From the NCBI RefSeq assembly GCF_010389155.1, contig NC_057769.1, positions 2,294,001 to 2,358,000 of the forward strand: DNA of 64,000 bases, given 5' to 3'. The notes beneath the pieces are model-generated. The model ran no database searches. It was not told the origin of the DNA and was given only the letters and a program-made list of their open reading frames with translations. The translations under genes and the position numbers were made by a program. Positions 36,171 through 47,091 of the stretch are shown piece by piece (position 1 is the stretch's first letter; the number at the start of each line of letters is the position of its first letter). The DNA comes from Erigeron canadensis (taxonomy: Eukaryota > Streptophyta > Magnoliopsida > Asterales > Asteraceae).

Positions 36171-37198
36171 TACTATAGTGAAAGCCCGTGTGATGTATGA
36201 TAAGCTTATTCACTTGTTTGATGTCTTTAGTGATGATTATAAGGACTGTTTGTCTTTAGTGATGATTATAAGGACTGTTTATCGATGTTTGTCTTGATGT
36301 CATTCATGTAAAACTTGTAGAACTACATGTAGCACATCGATATAGATTTTAATAATATAACAGAATACCAAAAGATGAGTCATATATATTACCAGACATG
36401 TAAATTTATGATAAAATATCATCATACAAAACCATAGTAACGTGAACAAAAGTTAAGGGATTTTTTCAATCTTATGACAATAATAGTTTGGCTGTAAAAG
36501 AATGCATATAGAGTAGCCAACACTACATCTTAACATACTTGATGTTAAATGCTTCAGCGTTGATGTCTCAAAATATCATATGATAGACCCTAAAGAATGC
36601 ACATGTAAGAGAAACAATGCACATGTAAGAGAATCAAACATATGATTTAATAATAATCCTAATGTAGATGCAATAAAACCTAATTATATCATTTACACAA
36701 ATGATGTTTTACAAATAGAGGTGTTGATATGTCATCTTATCACACCGTCTTTCAGAGAAAATATTTGAGGCCCTTTAGAAGTTTTTTCAGATACACAAAC
36801 CGGTCAAATATCACTTGGTTTCCTAGCCTCATATATGATATCATAAGTCTGCCACATCCAATAAAAGTTAGCCATATTGCTTAGAATTAAAACAACATTA
36901 TGCTCTTCAGGTATAACTATATATTTATACATATCGTAGCATATAAATCTTTGAAAAGTTGTGACAAAAACTTTGATCATGCATAATTAACCATTTTCCA
37001 AAAATTTAGATATATGTCACATAATCCAAATATTCATGGAAACATTTTATCAAACACTTAATATACATCACAAAAAAATAGATTTAGATATAGATATGTA
37101 GATACAAAAGTTACCAAAAATCGTAATTCGTGAATAACATTCACAATTGGGGGTTACCTTTTCCAATTAAAGATTAATAATACACATCTGATGTAGTG
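36171..37198. other. AT-rich intergenic region with a short tandem duplication
   Basis: A 31-bp unit (containing tgtctttagtgatgattata) is duplicated back to back at about 36219-36280. A gcccgtgtgatgtatg stretch near 36184 resembles a worn Helitron 3' hairpin. No gene was seen. Confidence 0.4.
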
Positions 37199-37230
37199 AA
37201 TATATATATATATATATATATATATAGTTT

Positions 37231-37308
37231 CCTTATTTTGAGAACCATTTTTTTTAAATATTAGGAGTTCTCACGGTTCTTACAAAAAAATAGGTTCTCA
37301 AAATAAGG
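37231..37308. repeat. Perfect 16-bp inverted repeat (hairpin MITE)
   Basis: ccttattttgagaacc at 37231-37246 is the exact reverse complement of ggttctcaaaataagg at 37293-37308, separated by 46 bp. It sits directly beside a (TA)n run (37199-37226). This suits a tiny TIR element inserted in a TA-rich target. Confidence 0.7.
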
Positions 37309-37338
37309 GTCCCCTATATAGATATATATATATATATA

Positions 37339-37749
37339 CTAGCGTTGTACCCGCGCGATGTAGCGGGGAATAAGAAAAAAACGCCGGTGATTTGATGGTG
37401 GTTTGTGGGGCGGCGGCGATGAAAAAGAAAAAACAAATAAGCTGGCGGCGGTGGATGGTGGTTTTTGGGGCGGTGGTGGATGGTGTTTATGGGGGGATAG
37501 CGTACATAGAAGGTGGATTGCGGCGGTGGATGGTGGTATTTGGGGCGGCGGTGGATGGTGTTTATGGGGGGAGAAAATCAGAGAAGGGGGGAGGGAGAGA
37601 AAATCGGAAATCGGATGAACGTATGTGTGTGTAATGAGCGTGATGGAGAAAAAAATAGGGTAGTGTAAATTAGGAGGGCATAAAAGACATTTTAAAGGTA
37701 GAGGTGTTAAAAGAGGGGTGGGGTAGTTTGCTTATTAAAGGAGTATAGA
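37339..37749 (-). mobile_element. Complete non-autonomous Helitron
   Basis: On the minus strand it starts TCTATACTCCTTTAATAAGC at 37749 and ends ccgctacatcgcgcgggtac, then aacgCTAG, at 37339, followed by T: a textbook Helitron 5' TC, 3' hairpin and CTAG-T. At 411 bp it is non-autonomous. The interior is a ggcggtggatggtgg imperfect repeat (37440-37565), which creates Gly/Val/Trp-rich open frames of no biological meaning. Confidence 0.88.
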
Positions 37750-37763
37750 TATATAGATATATA

Positions 37764-39477
37764 CTAGGTATTTTACCCCGCGCGATGCGCGGCTAGTTAA
37801 AAAGTCATTTTATGCATTAGTAAATAGCTATTCTATAGATTTATGATGTAGAAATTGATTATGTTATAGTTCATGCTTAATTCGTGGATCACTTTGGTCA
37901 CCTTTTGTTTTTTCCAACTATTTGTGTAGCCATAAATTACGTAAAAATGTATTCACCTGATAGATTAACACTACTATGAATCAAACGTAAATCGATAATG
38001 TAGCATGCTGCTAGTTTTTGCTTCTAGTTATACTTAAAAGATGAAGAAAATACCTTATGTTAGTGATGGCAAAAAATAATCCTAAATACAATTAAGAAAT
38101 AGAGTATTTTATCTCCGTCAATCAAAAAACTCATTTGTAAAACTCAGTAATTATTATCATTATTATATAGTAGATTTTATTTTGTGGCTAGAATAGTAAC
38201 AACCAATTTTGGTTACTTTATTTTTTGATTCGGCCAAGAGAACGAAAGAGATGAACAACAAATTTGTTTTGTCATATATAACTTAATGATATTTTAAAAT
38301 AATTTTTAAAATTTCATATAGTATTTAAAGTTGTATATATTGTAATAAATAATATTATTTTTGTCAAATATCCTTGCCAAATTAGTAGAGATATTGAACG
38401 ACTTTTTATTCTTCATAATATGGGTTTTGATTTTTTTTTTTATATCTTGTGTATATAATTTTGAATTAATATTTTATATTATCTTTAATAAAATAAATTA
38501 GATTGATAAGAAAGAGAAGATACAAAATAAATATTGTAGAAAAAGTATGGAGATGTCACGTAGGATAAAAGCTTATGTGGTAATGTTTAAAGGTAACTTT
38601 AGATATAGAAGGCTTTAGAAATGGATTATCAACATCATGGTGGTTTTAATTTTTGTTTAATCTAATTGACTAATTCAGAAGAGGTAGAATGTGCCATTCC
38701 AAAAGAGAAAGAAAAAGAAAATTAGGATGTAGAATTTGGTTTAAGGGTGGGGTAGGTCTCGGACTCCGGGTGATTTACAATTACTTGAATTTATATGACT
38801 CAATTTTTTTTTTGGGGTTTTGCTAAACGAAACCCTAAGGGTTTTTGTTAAAGTATATTAATTAGTTGTACGTTTACCATAAAACCCATCTTATTTGTAC
38901 TTACCGGCTATTGGCAAAGAAAAAGGTATACACCAAGGTAGTTTTTATACTTAAAAGAGGATATTGTTTATTAAAACAAAAAGTTTAAATTTGAAACATA
39001 TATTCACGGTGTAGTTAATATAATGTTAAGATTTATGAGTTTTGATGTTATCTTTTAACTAATTAAATCTATTTTTTACACTTAATTTGTTTTATTTATT
39101 TGTTTTATTTTTGTATATTCATATAGTTTTGAAAACTTCCATATAATCATCATAAGAGAAAAAAGAAAAGAACTTTATGTAATGTTGAATAAAAAAGATA
39201 ATGAAATATTATTAGGTATAGACGTGATTTTTTAGTTAAAGAGAATATATCATTTTATCTAATGAGAAGATCTTAGATTTCTACAATATATTTATTTATT
39301 AATATTAATATATATATATATGTTCATTTTTTTTTTCTAAATATATAGTTTATTTTTGAAAAAAATATGGAGTTGACACATAGGATAAAATTCTATGTGA
39401 CATTTTTTCAATATAGTTTTAAATTGTAAGAGGGTTTTAAAAAGCTTGGTTAACTACTTTTTTATAAGAGTTATAGA
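37764..39477 (-). mobile_element. Second Helitron abutting the first
   Basis: The 3' terminus is sharp: hairpin ccgcgcgatgcgcgg (37778-37792, self-complementary), then on the minus strand ggtaaaatacCTAG ending at 37764. The 5' end is tentatively placed at 39477, where the minus strand reads TCTATAACTCTTATAAAAAA, like the neighbour's start. The interior is AT-rich and non-coding. Segments near 38550-38600 and 39365-39415 repeat each other, so it may be composite. Confidence 0.6.
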
Positions 39478-40000
39478 TATAAAGTAAGAGAACATAATAG
39501 AATTGTATCATGTAACTAAAATTATTGTAATTTTCAGAAATTAAAAAAGATACATCAAAAATAAATAACGATGATAAAAAGAAATTATAAACCTTATGTA
39601 TGAATGATCCAAAACATCATTAAAAGTATATACCTTTTCCCCTTTGATTAAAACGGCATCAACATTTGCGCAAAGAAAAAAAAGAAAATAAAAGAAGATA
39701 AAAAAAAATAGACAGAATAAGGAGAAGGTATGAGGGTTAAAGAAGATGATGATCTAAAATGAAGAGTTTATAGTGAAGTAAAAAGTCGAACAAAATTTTC
39801 TTCTAAAACTTTGAAATCCGAAGTGGCCGATGATTTATGAGTGGCATTTCGTTACCATTTAATTTAATACTCTTACTCATCCAACTACTTTATCTATCAA
39901 TGAAGTTACCCATTCGTAAAAAAAAAATATATAAATAATAATAATTCAAGAAAACCAAATACATAATCTTAATCTTATCTTAATTTTATCTTAATCTTAA
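39478..40000. other. Short AT-rich gap between Helitrons
   Basis: No coding signal. It ends in a (tcttaatctta)n-like run at 39960-40020, which resembles the sequence next to the 5' end of the Helitron at 12731. Confidence 0.4.
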
Positions 40001-41556
40001 TCTTATCTTAATTTTAATTTTAATATATACTAAAAGACAACTGACTTAACTTCAATCGACCAATCACAACGCTTAATTTCTCAAAATTAGTTAAATCAAC
40101 ACATGTCTAAATTAATTTATACTTTTTGGTTTTTCATCACTAATTTACACTTTAACCCAATTTAAAATCAATTAATATTTTATTTTATAATGTATATCTA
40201 ATAACAAAATATAGATAAAAGTTAAAAAAGTTATAGGATTTATACGAATTATTCTAATTTAATTAAATATGGGCCTTTTCCAATTAAAATCAAAAGCGAT
40301 AACAATACGATTTACATATATATTTAATTAAATCAAGTATCAACCTAATCCAATAATATTTAGGTCAACATATACTCTGTATTTTTCATTAATAAATTTC
40401 CAATTAAAATCAAAATCGATAACAATACGATTTACATTATTTAATTAAATCAAGTATCGACCTAATCAATAATATTCAGGTCAAAATATACTCTGTATTT
40501 TTCACTAATAAATTTTCTATTACTATTTTATATGGTGTCCTGTGGTTAATTTTCGTCTCTTATGTTTCTTCAAATCTAAGTTGCTTTGCTTGATTGATTT
40601 AATATCTAAATTTTATATCCAGATTGCTCTTGTATACAAGTATACAACCATCTATTTCATGAGGTTTCATAAGATCTATAGCATTCCTGATTAAATTTTT
40701 TAAATTTCTTTTTGTTGAGACACATATCAATAATGTTTCTTATATTCGTTTTAAGTTGTTATAATCAATCGCATCATGGTTAAAAACTTATTTTTTAGCT
40801 TTGGAGTGGCTACTAAACAAACTATCAGTTACAACTTATATTTTCATTTCTTTTTGTTGTTTGAGTTTCGAACTATCGTCAACTACAAAACTTCTTCTCT
40901 TTTAAATGTTTTAGATATCTATTTAAGCATTTACGGAGTAGGTTGTTACAATTTATTTAGAAATTTTAATTCAATAAAGATAAACTTTTACTATTATTGA
41001 TTCTCGGTATGAATTCTACTAGGAATGAGTATTCTACTATTATTGCTATTGATTCGTTCTTTGGATAGATTAAAGCCGCAAACAAGTTGTTTCACTGGTA
41101 AGCTTATTAATTGATTCTCGGTATGATATTTAATATTATTGTTATTTATATTTTGGAGAAAGTGATGAATATGAAAGCAATTTTGCAAGTAAACTTCTCC
41201 TATTATTGATTCTAAATATCCCGTGTATTTAACACGGGCACACGAAATCATCTTTAAAAACCTCACGAATCAGCCGCAACTTTTATTATTCTCAACAACA
41301 ATGACCGATGAAAATAAAATTACTTTTACAAGATATTAATGAATAGTTGATCAATTGTGTAATGAAAACTTGGAAAAGTTGTATAAAATACTACACCATC
41401 CAGAATGATTTAGCATTAAGTATTAACATTTTAATATCTCAATTCTTTTTTATGTATATTGTTACATTTAACGTATAAGTTTTTTTGTTCGATATACTAA
41501 TTCTTATATTAATAATATTGTAAAACCCGTATATTTGACACAGGTCTAAAATCTAG
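40001..41556 (+). mobile_element. Helitron, non-autonomous, with intact 3' end
   Basis: The 3' end is clear: cccgtatatttgacacaggt, then ctaaaatCTAG at 41556 followed by T. The 5' end lies within the tcttatcttaatttt run near 40001-40025, just before taaaagacaactgactta, the sequence that opens related elements at 22402 and 31127. Direct repeats (ttgattctcggtatga at about 40998 and 41112) lie inside. No coding sequence was recognised. Confidence 0.65.
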
Positions 41557-42019
41557 TAATTCATTATTTGAGAACCATGAATTTCCTCATAATAGATTAC
41601 TATACAATCCAATAACTCTTCTCTTACTTTGCAAAAATATATAAAATAACCCTTTCCTTAAGTTAATCAACAATATATATTACGAATACTACAAAAATAA
41701 ATGAAAGTAATTAGTTAATTATTCTTCCCATAAATTTCATTATAATTATTGTGCTAAAACATCTTCCTCAACTACATCATACAATAAGCGAAACGCAAAT
41801 TACATACATACATACATTATGAGTAGTAAACAAAAGTAATTAACCTCATTAATTACCCTAATTAACCTTATTAAGTACATATCAATAAAGCGTTAAGAAT
41901 GCGCTAATTTTTCCACCACCAATCATAAAACTTTTAGATATATATAGATATAGATATAGATGTATTTGACTTGTAAAATGAAGTTGTTCTCTCAAATAAG
42001 ATAAAATTAAATAAATCAA
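41557..42019. other. AT-rich spacer, no gene seen
   Basis: AT-rich sequence with a (gata)n-like run near 41935-41962. No features beyond that were recognised. Confidence 0.4.
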
Positions 42020-42525
42020 TGATTTGTCTTTGGTTCTAGTGGCATTGCCTCATTATATAACCATTTTAAGTTATGAGGTTTGCGGAACTTGCTTAGTTTA
42101 GTTGGTTCCAAGGGCAAAAACCGGAATTTATAAAAAGTTCTCATAGTCGATCCTAATTGGTGACGTCCACCCTTACACTCACAAGTCATGATTTTTTTTC
42201 TTGGCATGTAATATGACTAAATGAGCCATTTGAAATTAGTCGATAAAGAAACATGTAAAAATGAGTCAAACGGGTTCAAAATGGTGTGTTTTTTACTCCA
42301 TACGCGTGAGAGTGCCATGTAATTTTTTATGTTGTCACGATTAGAATACTGTTGCGAACTTGTATATTTTAATTAATTCCGTAAAAGTTGGCTACCCGTT
42401 TGATGTCAACTTGCTTTTGGCCCATTACTCAATCTGTCGGGCCTGCAGCAAAAAGAATAGAAAGCCCAATTGGCCCATTAACCTGAGACGCAGGTGTACA
42501 ACCTCTACTGAATGATGCATAAGTT
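42020..42525. repeat. Dispersed repeat, copy B (paired with 29990-30690)
   Basis: Same order of shared blocks as copy A, without the internal insert of roughly 190 bp. It carries tagtttagttggttccaa and tcgatcctaattggtgacg, the segments that resemble Pol III promoter boxes. No coding function is assigned. Confidence 0.7.
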
Positions 42526-43279
42526 GTTGTAGCTAGGAACATTTCTTTGAGGAGTTTACTGTTAGCCAAGTAGCTTTGGTTAAAAGCATTGTTAACAGAG
42601 CTAATATATAATGCCATGATGTTTATACTAAATTAAGTTTTATATGTAACCACCTATCTTTCAATTTATCTTTTAAAAAAAAATCGTCCCATAAGGCAGT
42701 TGTTTCTAAAATGACCAAACAAAATGTCACATATAAACGAGAGGAAAAAATAGCTAGTGTATTTAGACAATTACTCGTTTCTATTAATTAAGATAACTTT
42801 GTCGTTGTTTGCAAACTCTATTTTATCAGGTTTTTGAAATGGACACATTTACACTGTAAGATAGAATTTCTAATGGCCTAATGCATGATTTCAGGATACA
42901 ACTATGCAAAGTTATAGATTTGTATGTTACACGGGACTGTTTGCAAAAGCTTAGGAACGTTTTGCAGAAAACATTTTTTGTTTTTTCAAAAAACGCATTC
43001 TAATAATAATTTCTAAGAATATATTTCAAGAAAACAAAAAAATATATATATATTTTCTACTTTTTCAATAGAAAACTTAAAAACATATTTATCTATTTTT
43101 CATTTTCATTTTCCATTTTCTTCGTCCCACTCTCTTTACATCTCTAACATGTTTTCTGTTGAAAATTTCATGTAAAAATATTATTTTATATGTTGAATGA
43201 TATTACATAAATATTCAAGTGAATAAATATGTTAAAATGATGTTGAAAGTTTGTTTAACTAATGTAAGTTTGTCTCACA
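42526..43279. other. Intergenic, no gene seen
   Basis: AT-rich sequence with T-rich tracts near 42970-43100. No recognised gene or complete element. Confidence 0.4.
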
Positions 43280-43626
43280 TCTATACCCCTTTAATTATAA
43301 AACAAACTGAACTTCTTTAATTATAAAACAAACTGAACTTTCTTATCTTAAATTTAAGAACCTGATATGTCTAATTTACCTTCCATCTTAATACATTCTT
43401 ATTTTCATGTTATATACTGTGACTAAAATGTTTTTAAAAAAATTTAATCTCTATCTTTTCCTCACGCATAAACACATTAGTAAAAAAAAACTAATTCACA
43501 ATTCGTCCCCCCCTTTCACATCCCATCGCAATTTATCACATCGCCGACCGCAATGAAATTACATTTACGTTAATAACCACACCATCACCGTTTCACTGCC
43601 GCTGCATTGCATGAGCACCAATCTAG
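43280..43626 (+). mobile_element. Complete non-autonomous Helitron
   Basis: Starts TCTATACCCCTTTAATTATA at 43280 after an A. Ends with ctgccgctgcattgcatgag, then caccaatCTAG, at 43626 followed by T. It has an A|T insertion site, TC start and CTAG end, 347 bp. The hairpin is partly decayed (gcattgcatgagc against the gcattgcgcgggt seen in relatives). A near-perfect 25-bp internal repeat (ttaattataaaacaaactga) lies at about 43291 and 43317. Confidence 0.8.
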
Positions 43627-43667
43627 TTGATAAAAGTATAAACATTAAGTGTGTTTATAAGGAGAAG

Positions 43668-44120
43668 TGTTGTAGGAATAATAATTCTTTATAAGGGGAT
43701 ACTCCCAAGTTGGCAAGGTTCGCAACCGACGGGCTCATGCCCACGCTTAGGCTCATTATGGCTTCCATGGCTCAGTGGGTTAATGAACAACACCACCAAC
43801 ACACTTCAATATGGATCATCAACCAGAAACTTTCTCTTTCACTTCACTTCAAGTTGTTCTTGAGCCGAGTTGTGGTTAACTTCGGCAGTATAATCTACTT
43901 TGGCTGTTGTACCATGGAAAACTGACGAGTTCACTTGAGTGGCCTGAATTCAGTTTTAAGGACTCTCTGTTTAACAGAATCTTCAGCCGTTGTTAACTTG
44001 TTCTTTCGTGTTGTGTACTTTTTGTAATAAGAGTTTCTTGCTTTGTTTATTTAGTTGTAATTTTCCTTGTAATATTTTGTTGTATTTTGAATATATTTTT
44101 TCAATAATATTATCATTTTG
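43668..44120 (+). mobile_element. Possible LTR or LTR-like fragment
   Basis: A purine-rich stretch (aaggagaag, about 43659-43667) precedes TGTTGTAGGAATAATAATTC. The next 450 bp have the composition of an LTR, with aataaga and T-rich stretches toward the right and a possible CA end near 44105. There is no target duplication and no matching internal region, so an unrelated captured fragment is equally possible. Confidence 0.25.
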
Positions 44121-45187
44121 GCTTTTCGAAAGCATATAAAATACAATTTATTAGCTTTTCAATATTGGCTTTGTTAAAAAAACGTACAATAAGCTAATCC
44201 AAACACCATGATTTGATAAAGCTAAAGTTAATAATCAAATTTCTCTTGTTAAAAAACAGTTAATAAATAAGCTAAACCCAAATTTACAGGGCATAAAAAT
44301 TGAATTTTACCATGTCCTTTAACCTATAGTACGTATAGGGAGCCGATACTATAATGGGTTGTTTATAAGTTTTTTTTTTTTTTTCAATTAGTCACAAATC
44401 ACACAAATCATCTAAGGCAATATCTTAAATAATATCAACTTGTGATTCGACTTTTTTTGATAGTTGCATTTAAAATTAACGCAATTGGAGAAAGAAAGTC
44501 TACCAACACGTTTTTGTTTTTGGAATATATGGTACAACTGTACAAGGACCAACTTATTATAAGCTGCCAGTAATTCGGTTGAGAATTCAATTATTCCTTA
44601 CCTTTATTTCTTCTAATTATCTGTATGGCTGATGTTATATACTGAGTATATACTTTTGTCCACATATATTAAGTAGCTAGGTAAAATGTGATCCAAATTT
44701 GCTTGAAGGTTGCTAGGAAATTCTCTCTTGCTCCCTTTGGAATTAATCACTCGCTTTTTCCTTATTCGACACGTTTGTTAAATTAATATATATGAAACCT
44801 TACATGAAAAACATATGCTCGCGACTTTTGTTGATCTAGTCTACGTGCAAATGCAATATGCATGCACTTGTATTCCTCATTATAACTTTATAGGGAAGTG
44901 TTATTGGTACGATAACTATTGATATATTTATTAAACATATATTTTATCATGAACTTGATGCTCGACGTACAACTCGCGCGTCTTGTGAGTTTCAGCGGAA
45001 ATTTTTTTGATTATTAAATTGAAATAATAATAATTTTCTAACTATGAAATTAATTAAATGTGCTCACAAAACGTCACTGGTGAACGTCAATATTTGATCT
45101 CTCTTTTAAACTAAGATTTCATGTTCAAAATGATCGAGCCGGATTCACACGTTCCTCCAATCTATAATATCTATCATCTTTATCTTT
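44121..45187. other. Intergenic, no gene seen
   Basis: A T tract at 44369-44384 and AT-rich sequence. No coding frame or clear element was recognised. Confidence 0.4.
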
Positions 45188-45480
45188 ATTTTTACTCCCT
45201 TATAAAGAAAATACTTTCTTTTTATTTTAGGTAATTCTATATTTAAATTATTAGAATTACCCTTGACTTTTTAGATTTTACCCTTAATAAATTATAATTT
45301 ACACTCTAAATCTTTATATATAATTAACACTTTAAGCCTTTATCTTTTAAAAATTTTCACTATCACAATTACATCAACCTACACCACTTGAAACAGCCAC
45401 CACCACCACCAATAATACCATCACCGACACCACTAGACTACTTTCCCCATCACTGCGGCCGCATTGTACAGACACCATGC
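45188..45480 (+). mobile_element. Degenerate Helitron
   Basis: The left end (actcccttataaagaaaata) resembles the TCTATACTCCTTTAATAA starts of relatives. The right end (caccaccacc, then actgcggccgcattgtacag) resembles the shared pre-hairpin and hairpin region. Both termini are eroded. Confidence 0.45.
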
Positions 45481-45576
45481 TCGTCATGTATAAAGAAAAA
45501 TATTTATTCTATATTTAAAAATTCAACATTTTTTTCATACCCAAATTATCATTAACTTTAATCATTTCTAATATCT

Positions 45577-45830
45577 TACTCCTTCTGTCCCAAGTTAAAT
45601 GTCTAATTTTGCTTTGTAAAGTCTTTTTATTCTAACTTTGACCATATGTATTTTTATTTAATATAAACCTCATGAAAGTGTTATATCAATGAAAGATGCA
45701 TTGAAAGTTCAATCTATCAATATATTTTACATCAATTATTATATAACACACATGAAACAATTTACGATCAAAGTTGTGAAAGAAATACTTCAGAAGTCAA
45801 AATAGGACATTTAAATTGAGATGGAGGGAG
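45577..45830. mobile_element. Stowaway-type MITE
   Basis: The left end is TA then CTCCTTCTGTCCCAAGTTAA; the right end is gacatttaaattgagatgga, gggag, the reverse complement of CTCCCTCCATCTC. The arms are complementary inward (aagtctttttattc, cagaagtcaaaatagg). It has the same family and architecture as 11391-11640. The right TA has mutated to TT. Confidence 0.72.
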
Positions 45831-46205
45831 TTTTTTATAAAACAAACTACTTCTTATTTTTTAAACTTTTTATCTTTAAAAAAATTCAAAATACCCTTAA
45901 CTTTCAACACATTTTCAACCCAAAGATTATCTACCTAAATACTCATCTATCTATTTAAATTAACTCTCTCTTATTCATTTATTTAAATATTTTCATATAA
46001 TATACTTATAACAGTCTTAATGAAATTATTTATAACATACATCTCTCAACCAATATATAACTATTAACTACACTATCTTTTTTTACATTAATAATCATAT
46101 CGCTACTGTTACCACCACCGTCGCCGCCGTTACCAAGGCCACCCATCGCCACCGTCACCGTTCTCGCCACCAACCACCGCTGTATTACTCAGATACCGTT
46201 GTAGT
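45831..46205 (+). mobile_element. Degenerate Helitron
   Basis: The body matches neighbours (ataaaacaaactac near the start; ccttaactttcaacacattt; then accaccaccgtcgccgccgt). The end, caccgctgtattactcagat, aligns with the hairpin segment of the intact copies but is mutated. Confidence 0.45.
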
Positions 46206-46260
46206 TTATTAAAAAAGACCTCGCTCTTTAATTTGTCGAAAGTTATAATCGTTCTTTATA

Positions 46261-47091
46261 TCTATATATGTAATCTTTTCACCTATAACTCTTAAAATAT
46301 TTTCACATATTTACTTCTTAATATTAATAATAAAATTACGCTATCAATAATTTTTATCTTTTAAAATATTTCCATTAACAATTTAAATCAATTACTTTTA
46401 TATCATATATCTATCTACACTACTCGACGTCACCTCCACTAACCAAATGTCACCCCCAACATCACATTGTCGCTGCCACAACCACTACTGCATTGCGCGG
46501 GTACAACTAGGGGTGTTCATGGTCCGGTTTTGAATAAACCGCAAACCAAACTAACATTTTCGGTTTCAACATATATCAAACTAAACCAGACCAACTGTAT
46601 TGTCAAACTGGACCAAACCAAACCAAATCATGTTAGCCGACCTGGTTTGACCGGTTCACCGGTTTCAAGTTCCTTTTCTTTTATTTTTAGCGATTGAGTT
46701 TTTAAAACCATACTTAAAAAGTCCAAAGTGATATATTTAGATAGTTACTAAGTTTCTAAAACCATACTTAAAATACTAAAAGTCCAAAGAAGTGTTAATA
46801 GTATATGTATATATTAGCAAAATTTTGTAAATGTTAAATAAACTATCCATAGAATATATTCACTAACAATTAAATATAGTAGGCATATAAAAAAAATTTC
46901 GGTCCAGTCCGGTTTTGACGGTTTGTTCTTTGTTCAAACTATAACCGGACCTAGGAATCCGGTTTTTTAAAACCTAAACTGTTAGACCAGACTTTAACAA
47001 CCCAATCCAACCAAACTAATTCAAATATCCTGGTCCGGTTTGATTTTTAACGGTTTAACGATTTAATGCAAACCCCTAGGTACAATGCTAG
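46261..47091 (+). mobile_element. Helitron interrupted by another transposon
   Basis: Starts TCTATATATGTAATCTTTTC at 46261. The hairpin segment ctgcattgcgcgggtacaa ends at 46506 and then breaks off. The terminus resumes after the inserted element as gtacaatgCTAG ending at 47091, followed by T. Without the insert and the duplicated gtacaa, the Helitron would be about 250 bp. Confidence 0.8.
46507..47079. mobile_element. 573-bp TIR element inserted in the Helitron 3' end
   Basis: The ends are CTAGGGGTGTTCATGG and ATGCAAACCCCTAG, inverted for at least 8 bp. A 6-bp direct repeat gtacaa (46501-46506 and 47080-47085) flanks it. The interior holds many short ccggtt and aaccgg motifs on both sides, the subterminal repeats usual for hAT-like or similar DNA transposons. 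There is no coding potential. The superfamily is uncertain because the duplication is 6 bp if read this way. Confidence 0.8.

Noticed and set aside
37392..37634. Overlapping Gly/Val/Trp-rich open frames of 71-80 residues
   Set aside because: Produced by ggcggtggatggtgg imperfect repeats inside a complete Helitron. The same stretch is open in several frames, the mark of low complexity rather than coding.
42429..42617. 62-residue minus-strand frame in the dispersed repeat
   Set aside because: It lies in a repeat copy and shows no protein similarity that I recognise.
46507..46510. CTAG at 46507-46510 as the true Helitron 3' end
   Set aside because: It belongs to the end of the inserted TIR element. 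The duplicated gtacaa and the later tgCTAGT show the real terminus at 47091.
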